Part shown: positions 32,898 to 41,796 of the stretch, piece by piece
Numbering within the stretch: position 1 is the stretch's first letter
Layout: each line of letters begins with the position of its first letter
Source of the DNA: Halanaerobium saccharolyticum
Lineage (GTDB): Bacteria; Bacillota; Halanaerobiia; Halanaerobiales; Halanaerobiaceae
Direction: 5' to 3'
DNA length: 64,000 bases
Assembly: GCF_003053565.1 (NCBI RefSeq)
Contig: NZ_QAXS01000010.1
Span: 1 to 64,000, forward strand
Made by a program: the position numbers and the translations under genes
The notes under the pieces: generated by a model
What the model was told of the DNA's origin: nothing
Database searches by the model: none
Seen by the model: the letters and a program-made list of their open reading frames with translations, nothing else

Positions 32898-33386
32898 CTA
32901 TTTATTTTGATAAGCTTTTTTGGACTCTTCAATTACTGCAAGTGCTTCTTCAACACCGGCCCAGCCGATAATATTTACTTCTTTTTCTTCTAAATTTTTA
33001 TAAACTGAAAAGAAATGCTCGTATTCTTTGAGCAGATGCTCTTCTAAATCATATAAGGTATTAGTATTTCTAAAACGCGGGTCATGTTCGGGAACTGTAA
33101 ATATTTTTTCATCTCTTCCCTTTTCATCTTCCATAATAAACATCCCAATTACTCTTGCAGTAATAATACAGCCAGGAAAGGTCGGAAATGTAGTTAAAAC
33201 CATTGCATCAAGGGGATCACCATCATCAGCCAAAGTTTCTTCTAAATAACCATAATCTGCTGGATAATAAACCGGTGAATACATTACCCGATCCAGTCTA
33301 AACTTCCCCTTTTCCTTATCATATTCATACTTGTTGTTGCTGCCCTTTGGTATTTCAACAAAAACATCAATTACATTATCACTCAT
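32898..33386 (-). CDS. ppa: Inorganic pyrophosphatase (family I)
   Basis: Hydrolyses pyrophosphate to phosphate in the cytoplasm. The 162-residue length and the signature DDGDPLDAMVLT with active-site aspartates identify family I; EIPKGSNNKYEYD at the start and YGYLEETLADDGD fit as well. A GGGGGAG site precedes ATG. It is a single gene with its own terminator. Confidence 0.96.
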   Translation of the reverse strand: MSDNVIDVFVEIPKGSNNKYEYDKEKGKFRLDRVMYSPVYYPADYGYLEETLADDGDPLDAMVLTTFPTFPGCIITARVIGMFIMEDEKGRDEKIFTVPEHDPRFRNTNTLYDLEEHLLKEYEHFFSVYKNLEEKEVNIIGWAGVEEALAVIEESKKAYQNK

Positions 33387-33456
33387 TTTTACTCCCCCAA
33401 TTATAAATTAAATATACTCTTTAATTAAATTTAGACAAAGATATTTTAAAGTTGTT

Positions 33457-34299
33457 CTAATTAATAAGTTCTGAAAGTCTTTCTGCCATCTGCGTAATTT
33501 GGTCAGCTGCATTATGTAGTTTTTCAGTCATTAATTTTTCGTTTTCAGTAAAAGATTCGACCTTCTGGTTCATTTTATCGATATTTTCTTTTGTATTTTC
33601 AGTTGACTGATTTAGATTATCTATAAAACCAGTAATCTCTTTGACTGAGGAGCCTGTCTCATCGGCAAGTTTTCTAATCTCATCAGCAACTACATTAAAC
33701 CCATTGGCATTGACATCAGCCCGGGCAGCTTCGATTGCTGCATTAAGGCCCAGCATTTTAGTCTGGTCAGAAACAGTTTTAATAAATTTAACTATTTCGT
33801 TTGTTTTCTCCAGATTAGCCTTGCTGTTTTCTGATGCCTGCTGTAATTTTTCTGCTGTCTGATCAAGTTCTGCTATATTTTGAGTGTTGCTGCTGCTAAT
33901 TTCTTTAATTGTTCCTCCGATATCAGCGGCCAGATTGCAGAGTTTATCTGCTTCTACTTCCATTCTATTTAACATTTCTTCTCTGGAGTTTACAATTTTA
34001 AAGAGAATTAAAGAAGTCTCAGAATCAATTATTTTTGTTTTTTGATCAGCTGCCTCTTTAACCAGCTCAGAAAGTTTTTTATTACCTGTAACCTCCAGTA
34101 TAACCTTTTCTCTATTTATTTTTAAAAGATCATTAAAATCTTTGTAGACTGAAATATTATTTTCCTCTGCCTTTAAAATCCCGGGAGCTTCCAGATTTTT
34201 GTCACAGATTCCAATAACTTTTACATCTTCCATATCTAAAAAAGTTTCTAAAATTGAAGCTCCACCGTCACCGGCCCCAATGATTCCTATATTAAGCAT
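33457..34299 (-). CDS. Soluble chemoreceptor with NAD(P)-binding-like Rossmann sensor
   Basis: A 280-residue cytoplasmic receptor. Residues 1-110 form a Rossmann-like domain ([19 protein letters not shown], then IGICDKN and [11 protein letters not shown]) as in dehydrogenases and CoA-binding proteins. Residues about 125-280 are a short methyl-accepting signalling domain whose tip reads [20 protein letters not shown] and [12 protein letters not shown]. No membrane segment or HAMP is present. I use ATG 34299 after GGAGGA. It may couple redox or metabolic state to chemotaxis or to a dedicated kinase. Domain fusion is clear; the ligand is inferred. Confidence 0.85.
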   Translation of the reverse strand: MLNIGIIGAGDGGASILETFLDMEDVKVIGICDKNLEAPGILKAEENNISVYKDFNDLLKINREKVILEVTGNKKLSELVKEAADQKTKIIDSETSLILFKIVNSREEMLNRMEVEADKLCNLAADIGGTIKEISSSNTQNIAELDQTAEKLQQASENSKANLEKTNEIVKFIKTVSDQTKMLGLNAAIEAARADVNANGFNVVADEIRKLADETGSSVKEITGFIDNLNQSTENTKENIDKMNQKVESFTENEKLMTEKLHNAADQITQMAERLSELIN

Positions 34300-34641
34300 A
34301 AATAATTCCTCCACTTATTAAATTTGATTACTTTACTAATATTTATTTCTAGGTCAGGATAATTAATCCTGCTTTTTGAACAGAATCAGAGAGGAATGGG
34401 CTTTAAACTCTGCTTAATTAATATATAACTTCATCTCTAAAAAATCAACACTTTTTGCCAAAAACTTTTTTTCACAATTAATTACGAAATTTCACTCTAA
34501 AATTATATGATAAAATGGACCTAATTTCAGGCTATTTTCTTTCAAATTTATTTAAAAGATCTTCGATATATGCTATAATAGAAATACTATTTTTAATTTT
34601 TTACATTTTATAATTCTTAAGGAATATAAGGAGGAAAGTAG
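34300..34641. other. Divergent promoter region between two receptors; no gene
   Basis: No coding frame seen. It holds an inverted repeat CAGGAT-N5-ATCCTG near 34354-34371 and a probable plus-strand promoter at 34551-34579. Confidence 0.6.
34551..34579 (+). promoter_or_regulatory. Promoter of the sCache receptor gene
   Basis: TTTAAA, 17 bases and TATAAT, 62 bases before the receptor ATG. An overlapping TTCGATAT with CAAA 15 bases upstream also resembles a sigma-D motility promoter. Confidence 0.5.
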
Positions 34642-36417
34642 ATGTTTTTTAAAAATTTGAGTATTGCTAAAAAAATCTTCTTAGTAATTGGGCTAAGTTT
34701 TTTAGTTTTAGTATTAATAATGGGATATTTTTTAAACTACCAATTTAATAAGCTCAGCCATGACAACACAGAAACCGTAAGTAGATATTTACTGGATTCA
34801 GAAAAAGAAAGAATTCAGCATGCAACAGAAACTGCTGCTGGTTTTATGGAAGAACTGGTGGCTGAACGCGAAAACAACCTCAGTTTAGAAGAATTAACTT
34901 CTCTAATCAGAACCTATAATCAGGACCTGGAATTTGGTGAGGTTGGTTACTTTTTTATTTATGACTCTGACGGAAATACAGTCTCATTACCACCAACACC
35001 TGAAATCGAGGGCACAAATCGCTGGAACCTGCAGGACGCAAATGGAAAATATATATTAAGATCTCTGGTTGAAGCCGCTAAAAGTGGGGGGGCTTTTGTA
35101 GATTATATTTACGCCAACCCTGATACAGGTGAAGAAGAAAATAAAATTAGTTATGTTGCCCCAATTGAGGGCACAAATTACCTCATCGGCGCTGGAACCT
35201 ATGCCGGCATAATTAATAGTGAAGTAAATTCTGTGCAGAATGAATTAGATGGTTTTATTGCTAATATTTCAAGTTCATTATTAATTTTCGCAGTAATTAC
35301 AGCTCTGATTTTTGCTTTAGTAATATTCTTTATTTCCCGCTACATTTCTAAAAATATAAATAAGATTTTAACTGGAATGGATCAAATGTCTGAAGGAGAT
35401 TTAACCTACAGATTGGATATTAGAAGTGAAGATGAAATTGGAAAACTTGCTCAGGCCTATAATCAAACTGCTTCTGCTCAGAAAAAAATGGTGGAAGAAA
35501 TTCAAATGGAAGTAAGTGAACTCAGCGCTCAAAGTGAAGAGCTTGCAGCTTCAGGACAGGAAGTAGAAAGAGCTGCTGAACAGGTAGGGGGAGCTATTGA
35601 AAATGTTGCCTCTGGAGCTGAAGAACAATCAGCCCAGATTTCTGAAACCAGCAGGAACTTACATCAATTGATTAGCAAGATTCAAAACACCAGAGAAAAA
35701 TCAAAAAAGATGGATCAATCTTCTGAGCAGGTAATAAAAAATGTTAAAACTGGTACCGAATCAATGCAGAGCTCAATTAAAGAGGTCAATAAAGTTAAGG
35801 ATAATTCTGCAGAAATTGGAGTTACTATCAATAATCTTGGGGATTTATCAGAAGAAATTGGAAATATTGTTCAACTGATTAATAATATTTCTCAACAGAC
35901 AAATTTACTGGCTTTAAATGCAGCTATTGAGGCTGCCAGAGCTGGTGAAGCTGGCCGCGGTTTTTCTGTTGTAGCTGATGAAATCAGACAGCTGGCTGAA
36001 GAGTCTGCCGAAGCAACAGATAATATTTCCCAGTTAATTGATAAGATTCAGGCTGGGGTCGATAATGCAGTTCAAAAGATGGATGGAACTGAAACTGCCG
36101 TCAACAGCAGTGTAGAAGTAATCGAAAATACCGGTGAAGTGTTCAATAATATTGAAAAAGCTGTTGCTAATTTAAGCAGTTTAATTACTGAAATTGACAG
36201 TGAAACCAGCGAAATGGCAGCTGTTAGTGATGATGTTAATAATATGATTAATAATGTAGCTGCAGTAAGTGATGAAGCAGCAAGCAATGCTGAAGAAGTT
36301 GCCGCTTCCAGTGAAGAACAGATTGCTTCTACTGAAGAAATTGTCTCCGCTGCCCACAGACTATCTGAAATGTCAGATAACCTGAAAAATATGATTGCTA
36401 ACTTTAAAGTAGAGTAA
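34642..36417 (+). CDS. Methyl-accepting chemotaxis protein with single Cache domain
   Basis: Membrane chemoreceptor of 591 residues. Membrane helices at about 10-30 and 205-228 bracket a single-Cache sensor (about 35-195) with [13 protein letters not shown] and [14 protein letters not shown], typical of small-acid sensors. HAMP follows (about 230-285), then a complete signalling hairpin whose tip reads [20 protein letters not shown] and [13 protein letters not shown]. Unlike the receptor at 28-1845 the descending helix is complete. Start ATG has AAGGAGG. It is monocistronic with its own terminator. Confidence 0.95.
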   Translation: MFFKNLSIAKKIFLVIGLSFLVLVLIMGYFLNYQFNKLSHDNTETVSRYLLDSEKERIQHATETAAGFMEELVAERENNLSLEELTSLIRTYNQDLEFGEVGYFFIYDSDGNTVSLPPTPEIEGTNRWNLQDANGKYILRSLVEAAKSGGAFVDYIYANPDTGEEENKISYVAPIEGTNYLIGAGTYAGIINSEVNSVQNELDGFIANISSSLLIFAVITALIFALVIFFISRYISKNINKILTGMDQMSEGDLTYRLDIRSEDEIGKLAQAYNQTASAQKKMVEEIQMEVSELSAQSEELAASGQEVERAAEQVGGAIENVASGAEEQSAQISETSRNLHQLISKIQNTREKSKKMDQSSEQVIKNVKTGTESMQSSIKEVNKVKDNSAEIGVTINNLGDLSEEIGNIVQLINNISQQTNLLALNAAIEAARAGEAGRGFSVVADEIRQLAEESAEATDNISQLIDKIQAGVDNAVQKMDGTETAVNSSVEVIENTGEVFNNIEKAVANLSSLITEIDSETSEMAAVSDDVNNMINNVAAVSDEAASNAEEVAASSEEQIASTEEIVSAAHRLSEMSDNLKNMIANFKVE

Positions 36418-36451
36418 GAGTTAGCTACTCTAATTTAATAATTAAAACAAT

Positions 36452-36494
36452 TAACCCCCTGCCCAGGAGCAAAATTCTCCAGTCAGGGGGTTTT
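36452..36494. terminator. Bidirectional terminator
   Basis: AACCCCCTG with AGGAG in one arm pair with CTCC and CAGGGGGTT in the other; T-runs flank the plus-strand side. It separates the receptor from the convergent Ric gene. Confidence 0.85.
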
Positions 36495-36525
36495 GATATT
36501 AAGTTATACTATTTTGATTTATATT

Positions 36526-37239
36526 TTACTTTTTATTATTTTCCAGCCGGGCAAATAAAATATTGTTCTCCAGATGAATATGCTGGAAAAGATCAGATTC
36601 TAAATCTTCAAGCAGACTGTAGCATAGTTTAAATGAATTACAGGCGTCTTCGGGCAGCTGATAATCAGCTGTAACTTCTCTCAATTCTTTGATTATCTCA
36701 CCTGCTGTATCATGTTCAGTTTCTAATTCCAGAATTCCATTCAGAGTTTCTTCATTTTCGCCACCATTTTCAGCCTGTGAATACTTTATAATTAGAGGAA
36801 AAATTTCCTCTTCTTCTTTGATTAAATGTTCTTCAAGCTCCATTCTTAAAGTATTAAATAGACGGTGAACCTTTTTCAAAACCTGACCGTGCTTTTCTCG
36901 ATGGGCCCGCAGAATCTTTTTTGTCAGCTCTGAAAGCTGAGGCAGAGTCTGCTGTAAAAATCCGTGGTGTTTATCTATTATATATTCTATCAGCTGTGAC
37001 TGGGATAAATTCTTCGGGTCTTCTATTTCCTGATAATAGTCATTTTTGTCAGAGTAATTTTCATTTATCTCTTTCAGTATTTCTGCTGCCTTAGAATCAT
37101 CATTTAAATCTTCTTTAACAGCGAGCTTTAATTCTCGATCTCCGCCACAACAAAAATCAATCTTATTTTCCTTTAATATTTCTGCAGCACCCGGAAATTC
37201 CGTTACAATATTTCCAACTGTATCATTTAATTTAAACAT
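36526..37239 (-). CDS. ric: Iron-sulfur cluster repair di-iron protein (Ric/ScdA/YtfE)
   Basis: A 237-residue protein that repairs Fe-S clusters damaged by nitric oxide or oxidants. The N-terminal DUF542 domain carries the diagnostic CCGG motif (IDFCCGGDREL, about residues 28-38). The C-terminal hemerythrin-like domain carries the di-iron His/Glu set (HHGFLQQTLP, HLIKEEEEIFP, HIHLENNILF). It lies 51 bases after the second hemerythrin-type gene and is likely cotranscribed with it under the Crp-type operator at 38145. Confidence 0.93.
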   Translation of the reverse strand: MFKLNDTVGNIVTEFPGAAEILKENKIDFCCGGDRELKLAVKEDLNDDSKAAEILKEINENYSDKNDYYQEIEDPKNLSQSQLIEYIIDKHHGFLQQTLPQLSELTKKILRAHREKHGQVLKKVHRLFNTLRMELEEHLIKEEEEIFPLIIKYSQAENGGENEETLNGILELETEHDTAGEIIKELREVTADYQLPEDACNSFKLCYSLLEDLESDLFQHIHLENNILFARLENNKK

Positions 37240-37290
37240 TTTTTCACCTCTTTTGTAAAATTATATACTTTTAATTTATCAGCCTAAAAT

Positions 37291-38061
37291 TTAGTTAGCT
37301 GCCAGTTCCGCTTCCGGTGTAAAGCTGCAGTAACCAATCTGATCACTCTGAGCCTTTATTTCTTCCCACTTTTCCTCTGCAATCATATCTTTAGCTGTTG
37401 GATATAAAATATTATTTTCTTTAAAAATATGGTCTCTTAAAGTAACCACAACATATTCTGAATGCATCTTTAATTCTTCCTTAAACCGATCAAAATTCAT
37501 CTCGTCAGCATTTTCTGCCAGCTTCATTATTTCTTCCTTGTGGGGCCAGAGATCATCGTGCTCCATCCGCATAATTCTGGTTGGCCCTGTTACTCCGCCT
37601 TTATCCACCTCAGGGAAAAGAGTTTCTTCTTCTCTGGTGTGGTGTTTTTCTGTATCCAGCAATTTAGTTCCGATCTCTTTTAATTCCTCAAATAGAGGGT
37701 TATCTGCCTCAAATTTATTTAGCTTTTGAATTTCTGCATTTAATTCATCCAGACGATCTAATATTTTCAGAATTTCTTCATGTTCAGAAATTAAAGTACT
37801 TAAAGGATGGCCAACTGGAACATTAGCCTTCAATGCCTTTAATTCCTCTGCCATCGCTTCAATATGAGCAGTACAGAGGTGTCTTAATTCAGTTTCTTCT
37901 AAACCATCATTTATTAATTCCTGTTCAGCTTCAGATAATTCTTTAGCACTAATGCTGTTTATTAACTCCTGGGCCTCTTTTTTTACCTTTTCAGTTGCCT
38001 CACCACTATTTAATCTTTCTAAAAGATTCTTAAGTTCTTCTTTTCTTGTTTCTGCAGTCAT
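37291..38061 (-). CDS. DUF438/hemerythrin domain protein
   Basis: A 256-residue cytoplasmic protein. The N-terminal 65 residues match the DUF438 helical domain (LKNLLERLNSGE). The rest is hemerythrin-like with metal-ligand motifs HEEILKILDRL, HHTREEETLFP, RMEHDDLWPHK and HIFKENNILYP. Family members bind di-iron and respond to O2 or NO. It is the first gene of an operon with ric, and a Crp-type operator lies 84 bases before the ATG. Confidence 0.88.
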   Translation of the reverse strand: MTAETRKEELKNLLERLNSGEATEKVKKEAQELINSISAKELSEAEQELINDGLEETELRHLCTAHIEAMAEELKALKANVPVGHPLSTLISEHEEILKILDRLDELNAEIQKLNKFEADNPLFEELKEIGTKLLDTEKHHTREEETLFPEVDKGGVTGPTRIMRMEHDDLWPHKEEIMKLAENADEMNFDRFKEELKMHSEYVVVTLRDHIFKENNILYPTAKDMIAEEKWEEIKAQSDQIGYCSFTPEAELAAN

Positions 38062-38144
38062 TGTACTGCCTCCTTATATTAATTATATTTAAACTTGAGT
38101 AATTTACTATGTTTTAATTATGACATTAATTTTAAGGCAGTACT

Positions 38145-38158
38145 ATGACATATATCAC
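38145..38158. promoter_or_regulatory. Crp/Fnr-type operator upstream of hemerythrin-ric operon
   Basis: ATGAC-ATAT-ATCAC, same spacing and half-site design as 31713-31726 and 40127-40140. Confidence 0.65.
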
Positions 38159-38249
38159 ATAAATCATTATATTTTAAAATTAATTTACTGCTGTCTTCTG
38201 AGTTTAGGCTTGAAGATTAAGTTTTAAAATTAATGACTGCAATAAAAAA

Positions 38250-38278
38250 AGACCTGCCTACATAATGCAGACAGATCT
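38250..38278 (-). terminator. Terminator of hcp
   Basis: An imperfect stem (AGATCTGTCTGC and GGCAGGTCT on the minus strand) is followed by a TTTTTTT run, about 50 bases past the hcp stop. A separate GGTACC-based palindrome lies at 38306-38318. Confidence 0.65.
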
Positions 38279-38328
38279 CTAATAGGCATATTTACATTTT
38301 TCTCCAGGTACCCGGTACCCTCCTGGTT

Positions 38329-39999
38329 TTACTCACCAGCCATGATTGCGGCAACATCTTCTTTAACATCACCGGTTGGCTTAATATCAAACTTATCAAC
38401 CAATACATTAAGCACATTTTCGGAAACAAATGCTGGCAGTGTGGGTCCAAGACGGATTCCTTTGACTCCTAAGGATAGCAGTGCAAGTAATACTGCTACA
38501 GCTTTCTGCTCATACCAGGCAATATCATAAGAAATTGGGAGGTCATTAATATCATCTACACCCATAGCTTCTTTCAGCTGTAAAGCAATATAAGCTAAGG
38601 AATAAGAGTCATTACACTGACCTGCATCTAATACTCTTGGGATGCCACCGATATCTCCCAGGTCAAGCTTGTTGTAGCGGTACTTAGCACAACCAGCGGT
38701 TAGAATTACAGCATCTTCTGGTAATTCTTTAGCTACATCTGTAAAGTACTCTCTATCTTTAAAGCGGCCGTCACAACCACCCATTACTACAAAGCGGCCG
38801 ATATCTCCATTTTCAACAGCTTCAATCACCTTGTCAGCAACGCTCATTACTGTATTACGAGCATAACCACCAGGGATTGTACCTTCTTCTAACTGAACTG
38901 GAGAATCACAGGTTTTAGCCATTTCGATCAGCTCGGAGAAGTCTTTGCTTTCTCCTTCTTTACGGTCAGGAATATGAGTAACCTCAGGATATCCTGCCAT
39001 ACCTGTTGTAAAGATCCGATCCTTATATGAATCTTTAACAGGGGTAATACAGTTTGTTGTCATCAGGATTGGACCATTAAATGATTCAAATTCCTTATCC
39101 TGGTGCCACCATGAGTTACCATAGTTACCAACAAAGTGATCATACTTTTTGAAAGCCGGATAGGAGTTAGCAGGCAGCATTTCACTGTGAGTATAAACAT
39201 CTACTCCAGTACCTTCTGTCTGCTCTAATAACTCTTCCATATCTTTTAAGTCGTGACCACTGATTAGAATACCGGGGTTATCGCGAACACCAATATTTAC
39301 ATCAGTTGGCTCTGGGTGACCATAAGTAGAAGTATTAGCTTCATCTAAGAGAGCCATTGTTTCTACAGCCATCTCACCGGTTTCCATAACTAAACCTACA
39401 AGATCATCAACACTCATGCTGTCATCTGTTGTAGCAGCAAGACATTTTTGAGTAAATCTATCAATTTCTTCTTTATGCTTACCTAAAACTCTTGCGTGGT
39501 CACCGTAAGCTGCAATACCTTTAAGACCGTATGTAGCAAGCTCACGTAATGATCTAACATCAACATCTTCAGTTTCTAGAACCCCAACATCAGTACCCTT
39601 ATCATAATAATCGCTTACATCATCACTATACCAGGTAGCATGTTCAGGTAACTCACCACTAAATTCTTCACCGTGATTTTCTTTATATGCTTTTTCAAAT
39701 TCAGCCTTAACTTCATCTCTTAAAGCAAAAGATTCTTCAATTAAATCTTCAAATCTTTCAGCATCAAAGTTAGCATTAGTAATTGTGGCAAAAAGACCTT
39801 CCATAATAAATGGTGCAGTCTTATCTGACAGATCAACACCCTCAGCCTTAGCTTTTTCTGCATAAACAGAAATACCTTTGAGAACAAATACTAATAAATC
39901 CTGTAGATTAGCAACATCTGCATCCTTACCACAGACACCTCTTACAGTACAGCCTTCATTCTTTGCTGTTTCCTGACACTGATAACAAAACATGGACAT
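38329..39999 (-). CDS. hcp: Hybrid cluster protein (hydroxylamine/NO reductase)
   Basis: Hcp reduces nitric oxide or hydroxylamine with an unusual Fe-S-O hybrid cluster. The 556-residue length and N-terminal ligands [13 protein letters not shown] and VCGK (Cys5, Cys8, Cys17, Cys23) give the cubane site; later [35 protein letters not shown] and [10 protein letters not shown] supply the hybrid cluster ligands. An operator of the Crp type lies about 130 bases before its ATG. It is monocistronic. Hcp, Ric and hemerythrin genes adjoining a Crp/Fnr gene form a typical nitrosative-stress set. Confidence 0.97.
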   Translation of the reverse strand: MSMFCYQCQETAKNEGCTVRGVCGKDADVANLQDLLVFVLKGISVYAEKAKAEGVDLSDKTAPFIMEGLFATITNANFDAERFEDLIEESFALRDEVKAEFEKAYKENHGEEFSGELPEHATWYSDDVSDYYDKGTDVGVLETEDVDVRSLRELATYGLKGIAAYGDHARVLGKHKEEIDRFTQKCLAATTDDSMSVDDLVGLVMETGEMAVETMALLDEANTSTYGHPEPTDVNIGVRDNPGILISGHDLKDMEELLEQTEGTGVDVYTHSEMLPANSYPAFKKYDHFVGNYGNSWWHQDKEFESFNGPILMTTNCITPVKDSYKDRIFTTGMAGYPEVTHIPDRKEGESKDFSELIEMAKTCDSPVQLEEGTIPGGYARNTVMSVADKVIEAVENGDIGRFVVMGGCDGRFKDREYFTDVAKELPEDAVILTAGCAKYRYNKLDLGDIGGIPRVLDAGQCNDSYSLAYIALQLKEAMGVDDINDLPISYDIAWYEQKAVAVLLALLSLGVKGIRLGPTLPAFVSENVLNVLVDKFDIKPTGDVKEDVAAIMAGE

Positions 40000-40126
40000 A
40001 AATTATTCCTCCCTTGAAATAAATATATTCTGCAGTTTATGTAATTTATTTTCTGCAGTTGAAATTAAATTTGAATTACAAGTGCTTTACTCAAGTATTA
40101 TTATATAACTTTGAATATATTCTTCT

Positions 40127-40140
40127 ATGATATAAGTCAC
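40127..40140. promoter_or_regulatory. Crp/Fnr-type operator upstream of hcp
   Basis: ATGAT-ATAA-GTCAC, third member of the RTGAY-N4-RTCAC set in this window. Confidence 0.65.
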
Positions 40141-40166
40141 AGAAGAAAAATTTTCTTAACAAAAAC

Positions 40167-40310
40167 ACCTGCAGCAGGAATAACTTAAACTTACACTTAC
40201 AATTATCTATCTAGCTTTACAATTGAATCAAATTGACTGAATTCGATACAATTAATCTCAGCAAATAATAATCTTTTAATGCAAAATCTATTTAAATTCC
40301 GGCTGCAGGT
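40167..40310. repeat. Separated inverted repeat (possible MITE or structured RNA)
   Basis: ACCTGCAGCAGGAAT (40167-40181) and ATTCCGGCTGCAGGT (40296-40310) are complementary with one mismatch; weaker pairing extends a few bases outside. The 114 bases between are A/T-rich and noncoding. Confidence 0.45.
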
Positions 40311-40362
40311 ATTGTTGAAAATATTTTATTAGTTATCTAAATTGTTATTATTAATTGTTATT

Positions 40363-40854
40363 TTAATAATCTTCTAAGTGATACCACTCAGCATCTTCTA
40401 ACCAGGTATTAGGACGATCTACCATTTCGGTAATATTATCCATGATTTTTTCGTGCTTCTTTTCTTCTTCTGCCAGACGCTTAAAGGTCTTTTTGACAAG
40501 CTCAGAATCTGATTCTTCCGCTTTTTCGGTATAGAATTCATAACTCTTTCTTTCTAAATCAATTGCCTTTTTATAAACATCTACCTGTTCTTCCGGCATT
40601 ACATCATCACCAGTAGGCATATTATCAGCAATTTTATCAAAGGCTTCCTTGGCTTTAGGCAGAATTCCGGACTCTACTTCGTCAACCTCTTTGTTTTCTT
40701 TTAACTGGCGCACAATATTTTCATGCTTTTTTTCTTCCTCTGCCAGTTCTAAAAATACCTTTTTTAAATCCTCATGACTGGTATTGGCTGCACACTCTTC
40801 GTAAAACTCACGATTTTCAATTTCAAAGTCAATAGCAAAATCATAAATATTCAT
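40363..40854 (-). CDS. Ferritin-like (rubrerythrin-type) diiron protein
   Basis: A 163-residue protein built of two ferritin-like helical repeats, each with the diiron motif EEEKKHE (about residues 39-45 and 129-135) plus upstream Glu residues (IENREFYEE and LERKSYEFY). It lacks a rubredoxin domain, so it is an 'erythrin'-type member; peroxide reduction is likely. An AAGGAGG site precedes ATG. It stands alone next to hcp. Confidence 0.88.
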   Translation of the reverse strand: MNIYDFAIDFEIENREFYEECAANTSHEDLKKVFLELAEEEKKHENIVRQLKENKEVDEVESGILPKAKEAFDKIADNMPTGDDVMPEEQVDVYKKAIDLERKSYEFYTEKAEESDSELVKKTFKRLAEEEKKHEKIMDNITEMVDRPNTWLEDAEWYHLEDY

Positions 40855-40944
40855 AATTATAAGCCTCCTTAAATATTTTTATCTCCATTTTATTTTCTCC
40901 ATCTTACTGGACAATTAATTTTTATTCAGAATTAAATCAGCTTC

Positions 40945-41796
40945 TTATTTGAATTCATCAATTAAGAATTTCAGATCATCAACTTCAACATCACGCTCAA
41001 CTAAGGCTTTATCCTCTAAGTAAGGCATTCGATCCCTGAAGGTCGGCTTTTCTTCTCTGTAGATAATTCCAATTGGAATTTTATCTCCAAATTCCTGAGC
41101 TACCTTCATTGCAGCTGCGTGGTCAGTTGGATCATGATCTTCTAATTTATAGACTCGTTTATTGTACCACTGATAGGTATTAATTTTATTAAAGGAAACA
41201 CAGGGCTGGAAAATATCAATTAAAGCATAACCCTTGTGCTTTTTAGCTTCTCGAATCATTTCTTTAAGGTGCTCCCGGTCACCAACACTACTGCGGGCAA
41301 CAAAGCTGGCCTTCATTCCAACTGCAAATTGAACTGGATTTAAGGGCTCAGCGTTAACTCCATGAGTCTGAACTGGAGTTCTCAGCTCCGGCACACTTGT
41401 TGGAGAAGCCTGGCCTTTGGTTAAACCATAAATCTGGTTGTCGTGGACCAGATGAATAATATCCGGATTCCTTCTTATATTGTGCAGAATATGATTTCCA
41501 CCCTCACCATAACTGCAGCCATCTCCAGATTCAACAATTACTGTCATCTTAGGATTGGCAACTCTCATTCCGATTGCAGGTGGTAGTGAGCGTCCGTGCA
41601 GTCCATTGAAACCATTAACTTTAATATAATGAGGCATCTTAGCTGCCTGTCCGATTCCGGTATACATTGTAACTTCTTCCGGTTTTAAATCCATCTCAGC
41701 TAAAGCATCAGCCAGAGCGGTTCTTAAAGGAAAGTTACCACAGCCCGGACACCAGGCAGTTTCGCGGTCAGCTTGATAAATATTTTTATCTACCAT
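40945..41796 (-). CDS. 2-oxoacid:ferredoxin oxidoreductase, beta subunit
   Basis: TPP-binding subunit of 283 residues. AWCPGCGNFPLRTAL opens the protein, and ESGDGCSYGEGGNH with VHDNQIYGLTKGQ supplies the TPP/Mg site. It oxidises a 2-oxoacid with CoA to acyl-CoA, passing electrons to ferredoxin. Its ATG overlaps the alpha-subunit stop by one base, so translation is coupled. Substrate is not certain; the two-subunit form with fused gamma domain is used for 2-oxoglutarate or pyruvate. Confidence 0.92.
   Translation of the reverse strand: MVDKNIYQADRETAWCPGCGNFPLRTALADALAEMDLKPEEVTMYTGIGQAAKMPHYIKVNGFNGLHGRSLPPAIGMRVANPKMTVIVESGDGCSYGEGGNHILHNIRRNPDIIHLVHDNQIYGLTKGQASPTSVPELRTPVQTHGVNAEPLNPVQFAVGMKASFVARSSVGDREHLKEMIREAKKHKGYALIDIFQPCVSFNKINTYQWYNKRVYKLEDHDPTDHAAAMKVAQEFGDKIPIGIIYREEKPTFRDRMPYLEDKALVERDVEVDDLKFLIDEFK

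Larger units (their letters stand above)
40000..40362. other. hcp promoter region and intergenic inverted repeat; no gene
   Basis: No coding frame seen. The stretch contains the Crp-type operator and a separated 15-base inverted repeat listed below. Confidence 0.6.

Noticed and set aside
38306-38318. GGTACCCGGTACC palindrome as a fourth member of the dispersed repeat family
   Set aside because: Only CCAGG/CCTGG at the edges is shared; the core differs from GAACCAGGTYCAAA.
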